A stretch of 8,550 nt of DNA from JAQUYS01 sp964430665 (GTDB taxonomy: Archaea > Nanobdellota > Nanobdellia > Woesearchaeales > SKGA01), in NCBI GenBank assembly GCA_964430665.1, contig CAYSFC010000031.1, positions 1-8,550 of the forward strand, in the 5' to 3' direction. Both the position numbers and the translations under genes were made by a program. Shown here piece by piece: positions 1 through 5,498 of the stretch (its first letter is position 1; each line of letters opens with the position of its first letter). Below the pieces are notes generated by a model. It ran no database searches and was not told the origin of the DNA. It saw only the letters and a list, made by a program, of their open reading frames with translations.

Positions 1-9
1 TCAAATTAA

Positions 10-113
10 CTCATAAATCTAGTTATCAATATATTTCCTGAAGTGTTTAAAAAAAGTGGTCTGAAGAAGAGTTAAAAAAAGCAATTAAAATGACTCAAGA
101 AGCTAAACTTTAA
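10..113 (+). pseudogene. Possible 3' end of a gene, broken by a frame change
   Basis: Two short reading stretches in different frames together look like one protein C-terminus. The first reads in the frame of position 10 and ends NIFPEVFKK at the run of seven A's (49-55). The second, after a -1 shift, begins KKWSEEELKKAIK and ends EAKL at TAA 111-113. The first frame also has an in-frame TAA at 7-9, so nothing long is open across the left edge. The final stop overlaps the stop of the convergent gene at 110-499, a spacing normal for convergent genes. It could be a decayed gene, a sequencing indel in the A-run, or chance. No family is recognised. Confidence 0.2.
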
Positions 114-499
114 CTAAATCTTTTCTTAAAAGATTCCACTAAATCAACCATATATTTACCATCTTCTAATTTGTATATTAAAGGATGTTTCTTTTTGAAT
201 AGATTAACTAAATCTAATTCATATTTTCCTGGTTTTAAAATTTTTATACTTTCTATATCTAGAACAACAGGTAAATCTCTATCTATATCTTCACCGAGAA
301 TATCATACACATCTTTTTCTATTTGTTTTTTCTCTTCTGTAGTTAAGTTGACTATGTCTTCTTGATCTTTTTTTCTTTTTTCAAAAACTTCTTTTTTTAT
401 GAAGAAAAACATTTTACTCTTACATTTAGAGCAACCTTGTAAAATCTCTTTTGAACCATCTTCATAAAGAGTTCCGCATGTAACGCATTGATGTGGCAT
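110..499 (-). CDS. oapC: OapC-like zinc-ribbon protein (DUF2072)
   Basis: This 129-residue protein opens with a zinc ribbon: CVTC at residues 5-8 and CSKC at 23-26 would bind one zinc. A lysine-rich linker follows, then a C-terminal beta-rich part (about 78-129) containing the ILKPGKYELDL stretch. The N-terminal MPHQC start, the position of the two CxxC pairs and the C-terminal pattern match the archaeal DUF2072 family, called origin-associated protein C in haloarchaea. Its biochemical role is unknown; a nucleic-acid or protein-binding role is inference. It is the last gene of oapA-oapB-oapC, starting 3 nt after the oapB stop. No clear ribosome binding site precedes it, which suggests translational coupling. 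Family assignment rests on remembered family features and on synteny. Confidence 0.82.
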   Translation of the reverse strand: MPHQCVTCGTLYEDGSKEILQGCSKCKSKMFFFIKKEVFEKRKKDQEDIVNLTTEEKKQIEKDVYDILGEDIDRDLPVVLDIESIKILKPGKYELDLVNLFKKKHPLIYKLEDGKYMVDLVESFKKRFS

Positions 500-502
500 T
501 TT

Positions 503-952
503 CTATCTTTTCTTTTCACGAGAAGTCCTTGACTTCTGTGCACCAGTAGCTCTGCTACTTCGTGTAGTTATTTTTTTCTTAGGTTTATAATCCTTTGTCA
601 ATAACTGTATTTTCTCTGGATCTTGTTTTATTTCTTTAACAACGTTAGCAGGACCTATGATAGTCATGCCTTGTCTATCTCCTAAAACAAAATTCATAAA
701 TGAATGTTTTAATTTTATAAAAAAATCAGAATTTTTTAATTCTGGATAAATTACAGATAATTCTATTCCTGTAAATTTATCATTAATGTCTTCCATTGTT
801 TTTCGGATTAATTCTGCTTCTTCGTCAGGTTTTAATCTTCCTTCTAACAATATTATTTTATCAGTTTTTACTAAGCTAAGCAATTTATTTACTCTTTTAG
901 ATGAATTTAAGTATTCTATTGTTGTGTATGGTAAAAATTGTAATGTTAACAT
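503..952 (-). CDS. oapB: OapB-like protein (DUF2073)
   Basis: This 149-residue protein matches the archaeal DUF2073 family. It has an N-terminal segment followed by DKIILLEGRLKPDEEAELI (about residues 31-49), then a region containing GIELSVIYPE, and a conserved IIGPANVVKEI stretch (about 98-108). The last 30 residues are rich in K, R, S and T and probably disordered, which could help it bind nucleic acid (inference). The start is supported by AGGTGAT at 959-965, six bases before the ATG; this site overlaps the oapA stop codon. The biochemical role is unknown. The family is fused by synteny to an Era-like GTPase and a zinc ribbon, and the trio lies next to oriC1 in Haloferax-type haloarchaea. 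Confidence 0.8.
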   Translation of the reverse strand: MLTLQFLPYTTIEYLNSSKRVNKLLSLVKTDKIILLEGRLKPDEEAELIRKTMEDINDKFTGIELSVIYPELKNSDFFIKLKHSFMNFVLGDRQGMTIIGPANVVKEIKQDPEKIQLLTKDYKPKKKITTRSSRATGAQKSRTSREKKR

Positions 953-963
953 CTTTAAATCAC

Positions 964-1596
964 CTATTTAGTAACTTCGAAAAGCGCTTTGTAAAATTTA
1001 TCTACATATGTTCCTTTCTTTGCACTAATTCCTTGAACTTTATATTGTGGGAAAGCTGACTGAACTTTTTTCAAATCTGCTTTTTTCAAATCTATTTTAT
1101 TTGCGACTATTAATACAGGTATTTTTCTTGCTTCTAAATTACCCATTATAGTTATATTGACTTGAGAATAAGGATCTAATGTTGCATCAAGAACAATTAT
1201 AACTGCATCCATATCATCCAACCATTTAATTGAACTTATTATGCCTTTAGTTGCTTCTTTAGCTCTTTCTTTAGCTTCTTTTTCTTTCATTCCTGCTTTT
1301 ATGAAATCTTCATAATCTATTTTTGTGGCAATACCTGGAGTATCTACAAGATTAAATTTTAATTCTCTTCCATCATCAGACTTTATAATTATTTCTTCTT
1401 TTATTTGAATTTCTCTAGTTTCGTGAGCAATGTTACTTACAGAACCCATGTCTTCTCCTAACCAATCTTGACAAATTCTGTTTGCAAGTGTTGTCTTACC
1501 ACCATTAGGCGGACCATACAAACCAAGTTTTATTTCTTTCTTCTTTTTGAAGAAACCAAAGAATTTATTTGCTAATTTTTTAAATGTGTTAATCAT
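964..1596 (-). CDS. oapA: OapA-like Era-family GTPase
   Basis: This 210-residue translation-factor-class GTPase has its motifs intact: P-loop GPPNGGKT at residues 28-35, the HETR switch I region at 58-61, DTPG at 85-88, NKID at 166-169 and the G5-like SAKKG at 191-195. The N-terminal 20 residues form a basic, phenylalanine-rich amphipathic segment (FKKLANKFFGFFKKKK) that could touch membrane or RNA. The stretches QDWLGEDMGSVS and DATLDPYSQVN are typical of the archaeal OapA group rather than of bacterial Era, and no KH domain follows. It heads the oap operon. A TATA-like box 28 nt upstream and the lack of a ribosome binding site suggest a leaderless mRNA. The GTP-driven process is unknown; replication- or ribosome-linked roles are both conceivable. 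Confidence 0.86.
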   Translation of the reverse strand: MINTFKKLANKFFGFFKKKKEIKLGLYGPPNGGKTTLANRICQDWLGEDMGSVSNIAHETREIQIKEEIIIKSDDGRELKFNLVDTPGIATKIDYEDFIKAGMKEKEAKERAKEATKGIISSIKWLDDMDAVIIVLDATLDPYSQVNITIMGNLEARKIPVLIVANKIDLKKADLKKVQSAFPQYKVQGISAKKGTYVDKFYKALFEVTK

Positions 1597-1617
1597 GCTA
1601 CTATGTAGGAAATAAAG

Positions 1618-1630
1618 CTATTTATATAGT
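1618..1630 (-). promoter_or_regulatory. TATA-like box of oapA
   Basis: On the minus strand the sequence reads ACTATATAAATAG, centred 28 nt before the oapA ATG (1596). That spacing puts transcription start at or next to the start codon, so the message would be leaderless. It separates the oap genes from the cysteine-rich operon upstream. Confidence 0.6.
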
Positions 1631-1648
1631 TTACTACTTCGAAGCGAT

Positions 1649-2608
1649 TTAATTTATTAAGTCGTAATTTATCTTTAAATTTCCATCTTTATCATATATT
1701 TGAGCTTCAACAACTTCTATTGCTTCTTCTAATAAAGGCACATCTCCTTCATTTAATTGGTTTTCATAAGCGTGCATAAGTATGGATATATGATCCTTGT
1801 TTATTTTTGATGATTCTTCTACAAGATAACTTGTAATTGCATAATTTAAAAATTCTTCAGATATATTACTTACACAAGTGCATTGACCATTAACACAACC
1901 ACCTGAAAAATAAGGACCACAATTTGAATCTTCACAAGAATTTTCTTCTGTTGAAAGAATATCTTCTTGCATTAAACGCTCTCCTTCTGGAACATATAAT
2001 TCTCGAACTTCACAAGAGTATTTAAGTCTGGTATTTTGATCAATACAATAGTGTCTTGAATCTTGAATTAAATATCTTCCGCTACCTTGTATGTAATAAA
2101 CTACAACACCTGCACTAGAAGCTTGAGCAGTAGCATAACTTCTGCAATAAAAAGTTGTATCTGATGGACTTGGAACTTCAAAAGTTGCATGTGTTGTAAG
2201 AGGAGGATTTATTTGAGAAATAAGATGTAAACAATAACAAGTATTTGATATGCAAGTTCCATCATAACTAAAAGATCTTATTCCGTTGCAATAATTCTGA
2301 CAATTAGTTGGTATACAAGGATATGCAAACACAGGAGTATCGTCTGGAATAAGTTTCTCTTCTGTACCATATTCATCATAAGTTGTGTCTATCTCATTAT
2401 CTTCATTTGAATTAAAATCTAATGAATGGGTTTTAGATGTATCTGCTGCATTGTTTACTACATCTGGAAAAGGATCTCTGTCTTTTGCTGTACCCGCTGG
2501 AAAGAATATATCTTTCATTGTAGGGATTAAAAATAAAGCAACTATTAAAACTATAATTACAAATATTGCTATTAATCCTGTGTAATAAGCATTCATTTCT
2601 CTAGTCAT
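1649..2608 (-). CDS. Membrane-anchored cysteine-rich surface protein, paralogue 1
   Basis: I do not recognise this 319-residue family. Residues about 8-30 form one hydrophobic membrane segment without a lipobox or a clear cleavage site, so the rest probably lies outside the cell. An acidic, low-complexity linker follows (about 41-95). There are 14 cysteines in three groups: 98, 103, 107, 119, 124, 126 (C-x4-C-x3-C-x11-C-x4-C-x-C); 155, 188, 199; and 225, 230, 238, 243, 245. The last 70 residues are helical, lack cysteine and are the part most conserved with the upstream gene. The start is supported by GGTGT eight to nine bases before the ATG and by alignment with the paralogue. It is the last gene of a three-gene operon, 12 nt after the previous stop. 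A disulfide-stabilised surface or adhesion role is inference. Confidence 0.75.
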   Translation of the reverse strand: MTREMNAYYTGLIAIFVIIVLIVALFLIPTMKDIFFPAGTAKDRDPFPDVVNNAADTSKTHSLDFNSNEDNEIDTTYDEYGTEEKLIPDDTPVFAYPCIPTNCQNYCNGIRSFSYDGTCISNTCYCLHLISQINPPLTTHATFEVPSPSDTTFYCRSYATAQASSAGVVVYYIQGSGRYLIQDSRHYCIDQNTRLKYSCEVRELYVPEGERLMQEDILSTEENSCEDSNCGPYFSGGCVNGQCTCVSNISEEFLNYAITSYLVEESSKINKDHISILMHAYENQLNEGDVPLLEEAIEVVEAQIYDKDGNLKINYDLIN

Positions 2609-2620
2609 TTATAAACACCA

Positions 2621-3586
2621 TTAATTCATTAAATCATAATTTAATTTTAAATTTCCTTCCTCATCATATATTTGATTTTCAACAACTTCTATTGCTTCTT
2701 CCAATGAAGGTATATCTTCTTCTTTTAATTGATTTTCATAAGCGTGCATAAGTATTGAAAGATGTGCTTTAGTTATTTCTGAATTTGGTTCCATTAAATG
2801 ACTTGTAATTGCGTAGTTTAAAAATTCTTCAGATATATCACTTACACAAGCGCATTGACCATTGAGACAGCCTTCTGAAAAATAAGAACCACAAATTAAG
2901 TCTGTGCAAAAATAATCATATGTTGAAACCATACTTTCTGCAACTATGGATGCACCTATTTGTATTGTTTTTTCGTAAATATCGCATTTGTATCTTTTTA
3001 TTGCTTCAGAATTTCCACAATAATTTAAGAAATCTTTCACTAATTCTGTTTCTTCTGTATAAACTACAGCTCCGACATTTTTAGTTTGAAAATCACCATA
3101 TGTTCTGCAATAAAATGTTATTGTGTTTGGATCAGGTATTTCTTCAGACTTAAGATTTGATCCTGGATCTGGAGGGGCATATAAACAATAACAAACATTA
3201 TCCATACATTTTCCTTCGTAAAAATCATATTTTACACAACTATCATTACAAGTAGTGGGCGTACAACCTCCTTTTGAATTAGGATTGATAGTCTCGGAGT
3301 CATTATCAGAATCATCTGTATCGTTTGTATCATATTCATAAGTACCATAATTATCATAAGTACTGTCTATATCATTTCCATAGTTATTCTGAATATCTAA
3401 ATTTACGCCTGCAGACGTTTGAGAGGAGTCAACAGTTGAATCATCTCCTGGAATTCTATTTGCGGAACTTCCTTCTGGATAGAAAACGTCTTTTAAAGAC
3501 GGAATTAAAAATAATGATACTATTAATGCAATTATCACAAAGATCGATAGCAAAACTGTCGTGTAAATACTCATTTCTTTTCCCAT
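2621..3586 (-). CDS. Membrane-anchored cysteine-rich surface protein, paralogue 2
   Basis: This 321-residue protein is a tandem paralogue of the gene at 1649-2608. It has the same N-terminal membrane segment (about 8-30), an acidic linker rich in D, N and S (about 45-105), and 14 cysteines at matching places: 108, 113, 117, 127, 132, 134; 160, 190, 201; 227, 232, 240, 245, 247. The C-terminal domain shares long identical stretches with it, such as SILMHAYENQL. The open frame extends six codons further, to 3604, but I chose the internal ATG at 3586. It aligns with the paralogue's start and has AGGTGAT at 3590-3596; the longer form would overlap the upstream gene and has no such site. The family and function are unknown. 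External, disulfide-bonded localisation is inferred. Confidence 0.76.
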   Translation of the reverse strand: MGKEMSIYTTVLLSIFVIIALIVSLFLIPSLKDVFYPEGSSANRIPGDDSTVDSSQTSAGVNLDIQNNYGNDIDSTYDNYGTYEYDTNDTDDSDNDSETINPNSKGGCTPTTCNDSCVKYDFYEGKCMDNVCYCLYAPPDPGSNLKSEEIPDPNTITFYCRTYGDFQTKNVGAVVYTEETELVKDFLNYCGNSEAIKRYKCDIYEKTIQIGASIVAESMVSTYDYFCTDLICGSYFSEGCLNGQCACVSDISEEFLNYAITSHLMEPNSEITKAHLSILMHAYENQLKEEDIPSLEEAIEVVENQIYDEEGNLKLNYDLMN

Positions 3587-3594
3587 TTTATCAC

Positions 3595-3846
3595 CTAACA
3601 ACATTTACCTAAATAAAGACAACAATCACTTGAAGAAACTATTTTCAAAGTGTTTAACTTAGAATTACAAGTTCCAGCATAATCTGCAGAATTACAAGCA
3701 TTTACTTGAATAAAAGATAATTCTTTTTCATTCTCAGAAGCAGTTACGATGTTGCTTTCTAAACGAGGTTGAGTTGCTGCATAAATTAAACTAAATACAA
3801 TGATTAAACTCATAAAACTTAAAGGTAAAACCTTCTTTAAATCCAT
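3595..3846 (-). CDS. Small secreted cysteine-rich protein
   Basis: This 83-residue protein has a classic signal peptide: KK near the N-terminus, a hydrophobic core at about residues 7-21, and a small-residue cleavage region IYAA^TQ near 24-25. The predicted mature part is about 59 residues with six cysteines at 51, 60, 75, 76, 82 and 83, including two CC pairs near the C-terminus. It has no recognised family. It leads the operon of two membrane-anchored cysteine-rich paralogues, 8 nt before the second gene. GAGGT lies about nine bases before the ATG and a TATA-like box further upstream. The arrangement suggests the three proteins work together outside the membrane, the small one perhaps as a ligand or subunit (inference). 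Confidence 0.68.
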   Translation of the reverse strand: MDLKKVLPLSFMSLIIVFSLIYAATQPRLESNIVTASENEKELSFIQVNACNSADYAGTCNSKLNTLKIVSSSDCCLYLGKCC

Positions 3847-3880
3847 AAAAACTAACCTCTAGCATAAATATGGAAGAAGT

Positions 3881-3893
3881 TATTTAAAAAGAT
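3881..3893 (-). promoter_or_regulatory. TATA-like box of the cysteine-rich operon
   Basis: The minus strand reads CTTTTTAAATAAC. Transcription starting about 26 nt downstream would begin near 3861, giving a leader of roughly 14 nt that contains the GAGGT ribosome binding site before the ATG at 3846. The T-run just upstream could also serve as an archaeal oligo-T terminator for the L37e mRNA. Confidence 0.5.
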
Positions 3894-3903
3894 TTGTATA
3901 AAA

Positions 3904-4068
3904 TTACTTTTTTTGCCAAGAATAAGAACGTTTCTTAGCAGAATTTCCAAATCCACAAGAGGAGCAAACCTTATCTGAAGCGTGATATGTATGTTTACCA
4001 CATCTTCTACACATTATGTGTGTCTTCTTTCCGGAATGTTTCCCCATTGATGCTGTTCCTTTACTCAT
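3904..4068 (-). CDS. rpl37e: Large ribosomal subunit protein L37e
   Basis: This 54-residue zinc-ribbon ribosomal protein begins MSKGTASMGKH, with CRRC at residues 20-23 and CSSC at 35-38. It ends in a basic tail rich in K, R and S with WQKK. Length, order of motifs and the GT-S-GK-KT-H-CRRCG pattern are those of archaeal L37e, which binds 23S rRNA in the large subunit. AGGTGAG (4073-4079) lies four bases before the ATG, so translation is Shine-Dalgarno led. It follows the LSm gene by 13 nt; LSm-L37e is a widespread archaeal pair. Confidence 0.96.
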   Translation of the reverse strand: MSKGTASMGKHSGKKTHIMCRRCGKHTYHASDKVCSSCGFGNSAKKRSYSWQKK

Positions 4069-4081
4069 TTAACTCACCTAA

Positions 4082-4312
4082 TTACTGTGGAGAAATTGTA
4101 GTAATTGTGTCTCCACGAATGAAAACAGTTCCTAATTTTCTCTTTACTTCGCCGTTTGAAATTTCTTCAGCGTTTTCTAATACTGTATTTATGTGAATAT
4201 CAAATGCTTTTAATTCACCAACATACTCTTTGCCACCTTTTAACTCAACAATAACACGTTTATCACGTGATTTATTAAGTGCGTCTAATGGTCTTGAATT
4301 AATATTATCCAT
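4082..4312 (-). CDS. LSm (Sm-like archaeal) RNA-binding protein
   Basis: This 76-residue single Sm-fold protein belongs to the SmAP family, which forms rings that bind U-rich RNA. An N-terminal helix (RPLDALNKS) leads into Sm1 (about residues 18-48: the V-ELKGGKEYVGELKAFD core with DIHIN, holding the Asp, His and Asn used for RNA contact) and Sm2 (about 66-75: VFIRGDTITTI, with the conserved RGD). Full length, no extension. GAGGT stands about nine bases before the ATG and a TATA box further upstream. It is co-transcribed with L37e, linking RNA handling and ribosome production. Confidence 0.95.
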   Translation of the reverse strand: MDNINSRPLDALNKSRDKRVIVELKGGKEYVGELKAFDIHINTVLENAEEISNGEVKRKLGTVFIRGDTITTISPQ

Positions 4313-4365
4313 AATTATTACCTCTATATTATTGATTTTAAAGTAATTTGAGGAGTTTGAGGCTG

Positions 4366-4373
4366 TTTATAAA
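4366..4373 (-). promoter_or_regulatory. TATA box of the LSm-L37e operon
   Basis: TTTATAAA, preceded on the minus strand by ACCT as a possible BRE, would start transcription near 4345 and leave a leader of about 30 nt with the ribosome binding site. The octamer is a palindrome and is repeated 34 bp away in front of the divergent tRNA-Val gene. Confidence 0.6.
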
Positions 4374-4399
4374 GGTATCGAACACCTTTAAAACAAAGG

Positions 4400-4407
4400 T
4401 TTATAAA
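4400..4407 (+). promoter_or_regulatory. TATA box of tRNA-Val
   Basis: TTTATAAA is centred about 29 nt before the first base of the tRNA (4433), the expected distance for an archaeal tRNA promoter. It shares a 34-bp divergent control region with the LSm operon. Between the two boxes the sextet AAAGGT occurs at 4371 and 4395, and its inverse ACCTTT at 4384. Confidence 0.65.
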
Positions 4408-4432
4408 AAGAATAAAACTCTCCGTTGAATAT

Positions 4433-4552
4433 GGGCTCATGGTCTAGTGGCTATGACAGTGCCCTTACAAGGCATTGATCCCCGGTTCGAGAAAATAGTT
4501 GCTTTACGTTAGAACGTCTGTAATTATTTCGATTTTCCGGGTGGGCCCACCA
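4433..4552 (+). tRNA. tRNA-Val(UAC), interrupted by a T-loop intron, CCA encoded
   Basis: The acceptor GGGCTCA (4433-4439) pairs with TGGGCCC (4542-4548). The D-stem is GTC/GAC. The anticodon stem GTGCC/GGCAT encloses loop CTTACAA with anticodon TAC (4466-4468) for valine. The variable loop is TGATC. T-stem CCCGG (4481-4485) pairs with CCGGG (4537-4541), but 51 nt lie between them where 7 are expected. Removing 4492-4535 restores loop TTCGAGT and a normal 76-nt tRNA. The discriminator A and CCA (4550-4552) are encoded, unlike the tRNA-Leu at 8153, where CCA is absent. A TATA box lies upstream and a T-rich stretch follows at 4553-4557. Confidence is high for the tRNA and its identity; the exact intron ends are inferred from folding. 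Confidence 0.95.
4492..4535 (+). other. tRNA intron at position 59/60 (T-loop), bulge-helix-bulge type
   Basis: The 44-nt insert folds with its exon edges into a BHB motif. The outer helix is the T-stem. The central helix is TTCG against CGAT (three pairs plus one T-T mismatch). The bulges are AGA on the 5' side and TTT on the 3' side. The inner helix is AAATAGTT (4493-4500) against AATTATTT (4522-4529), eight pairs including one G-T. Cutting after the second base of each bulge gives exon junction G59-T60 and the standard T-loop. A second register with a perfect TCGA/TCGA core exists but would give a nine-base loop if cut the same way. Confidence 0.85.
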
Positions 4553-4607
4553 TTTCTTAAAGGTAATCTTATATAGGTTATTTTATATTAGTATAGTAAA
4601 TGCATAC

Positions 4608-4620
4608 ATTTAAATATAAG
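4608..4620 (+). promoter_or_regulatory. TATA-like box of scpA
   Basis: ATTTAAATATAAG lies about 26 nt before the ATG at 4640. No ribosome binding site is visible, so scpA is probably transcribed as a leaderless mRNA separate from the tRNA. Confidence 0.5.
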
Positions 4621-4639
4621 GAATATTGGTTAATTTGTA

Positions 4640-5416
4640 ATGAGTCCTGCACAAGCACAAGTGGTGGAAGAGCGAATTTTCGACATAGTTTTCAAGGAAG
4701 ATGATTTGACTTGGAAAGAAATGATTTATGATTTAGTTAGACTTGAAAACTTGAATCCATGGGATGTTAATATTTCTATTTTGGCAGAAAAATTTCTTCA
4801 AATGTTAAAAGAATTAAAAGAAACTAATTTTAGAGTTAGTGGGAAAGTTGTTCTTGCTTCATCTTTACTTTTGAAATTAAAAAGCGATAGGTTGGTTGGT
4901 GAGGATTTGCAAAACTTCGAACAACTTTTAATTGAACCTCAATTAGAAGAAGATTACGGTGATGTTGAAGATGGATTTGAATTTGAACAAAGAAATCTTA
5001 ATCAATATCTTAATGATCAAAAAAAATTAGTTGCTAGAACTCCTCAGCCAAGAGAGAGAACTGTTTCTGTTTTTGATTTGGTCGATGCTTTGGAAAAGGC
5101 TTTAGACTCAGATATTGTTAAACAGAAGAGAAGAATTCTAAATGGTATTGAAATTGAAGAAAATTCTCCAAGAGCTCCTGAAAAATATTTTGATTTAGGA
5201 GAAACAATGTCTAAATTACATAAACAGATTGCAAAATTATTTATTAAAGAAACAACTAAAGTTTATTTTCATGATTTGTTAAATGAAAATAATAAAGAAT
5301 GTAAGGTTTATACTTTTTTACCTTTATTACATCTTGAAAATCAGAAAAAAGTTGAAATGGGACAAAAGGAACATTTTGGTGAAATTGAAGTTAAAATTTT
5401 AAATCGTAATTTCTAA
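4640..5416 (+). CDS. scpA: Chromosome segregation and condensation protein ScpA (kleisin)
   Basis: This 258-residue kleisin should bridge the head domains of an SMC dimer to form the ring complex that organises and separates chromosomes. The N-terminal part (about residues 10-90) has the typical ScpA pattern: an acidic start, DLV-LENLNPWDVNIS, then VSGKVVLASSLLLKLKSDRL, the helices that bind the SMC neck. The middle (about 90-195) is charged and variable. The C-terminal 60 residues (TTKVYFHDLL, FLPLLHLENQKKVEM) form the winged-helix domain that contacts the SMC cap. The ending FGEIEV is usual. It is full length and apparently monocistronic. No smc or scpB lies in the window. Confidence 0.92.
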   Translation: MSPAQAQVVEERIFDIVFKEDDLTWKEMIYDLVRLENLNPWDVNISILAEKFLQMLKELKETNFRVSGKVVLASSLLLKLKSDRLVGEDLQNFEQLLIEPQLEEDYGDVEDGFEFEQRNLNQYLNDQKKLVARTPQPRERTVSVFDLVDALEKALDSDIVKQKRRILNGIEIEENSPRAPEKYFDLGETMSKLHKQIAKLFIKETTKVYFHDLLNENNKECKVYTFLPLLHLENQKKVEMGQKEHFGEIEVKILNRNF

Positions 5417-5434
5417 AAATATTGTCCTTGAGAA

Positions 5435-5443
5435 TTTTTATTT
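5435..5443 (+). terminator. Oligo-T candidate terminator after scpA
   Basis: TTTTTATTT begins 18 nt after the scpA stop and before the eif6 promoter. Archaeal RNA polymerase commonly stops at such T-runs without a hairpin. The evidence is composition and position only. Confidence 0.35.
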
Positions 5444-5464
5444 CTAATTAATTAAACTTAGTTA

Positions 5465-5475
5465 AGTATATAAAT
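5465..5475 (+). promoter_or_regulatory. TATA-like box of the eif6-pfdA-ftsY operon
   Basis: The sequence AGTATATAAAT is centred about 29 nt before the eif6 ATG (5499). With no ribosome binding site before that ATG, the operon mRNA is probably leaderless. Confidence 0.6.
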
Positions 5476-5498
5476 GAAGGTTTTATTCTATAACTATT

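Noticed and set aside
1..1660. Replication origin near the oap genes
   Set aside because: I searched by eye for origin recognition boxes (TTCCA-n-TGGAAAC type dyads) and found none. Intergenic spaces are short and contain only the oapA promoter.
1649..3586. Type IV pilin-like proteins
   Set aside because: The N-termini have one hydrophobic segment but no class III signal peptide (no basic-GQ/A-cut pattern before it), and the cysteine-rich body is unlike archaeal pilins.
3587..3604. Upstream start for the second cysteine-rich paralogue
   Set aside because: It would add MLLGDK, overlap the upstream stop and lack a binding site. The ATG at 3586 has AGGTGAT in front and aligns with its paralogue.
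3325..3612. A 95-codon open frame on the plus strand
   Set aside because: It lies antisense within the coding region of the second cysteine-rich paralogue and the end of the small secreted gene. Its composition (H, Y, K, L) is that of a reverse shadow, and it has no promoter or binding site.
4433..4552. tRNA-Val as a pseudogene disrupted by an insertion
   Set aside because: All stems pair, CCA is encoded, a TATA box is correctly placed, and the insert folds into a BHB motif whose removal gives a consensus T-loop.
4600..4700. An alternative ATG at 4600 before scpA
   Set aside because: It is in another frame, runs over the scpA start and stops within about 35 codons; the TATA-like box overlaps it.
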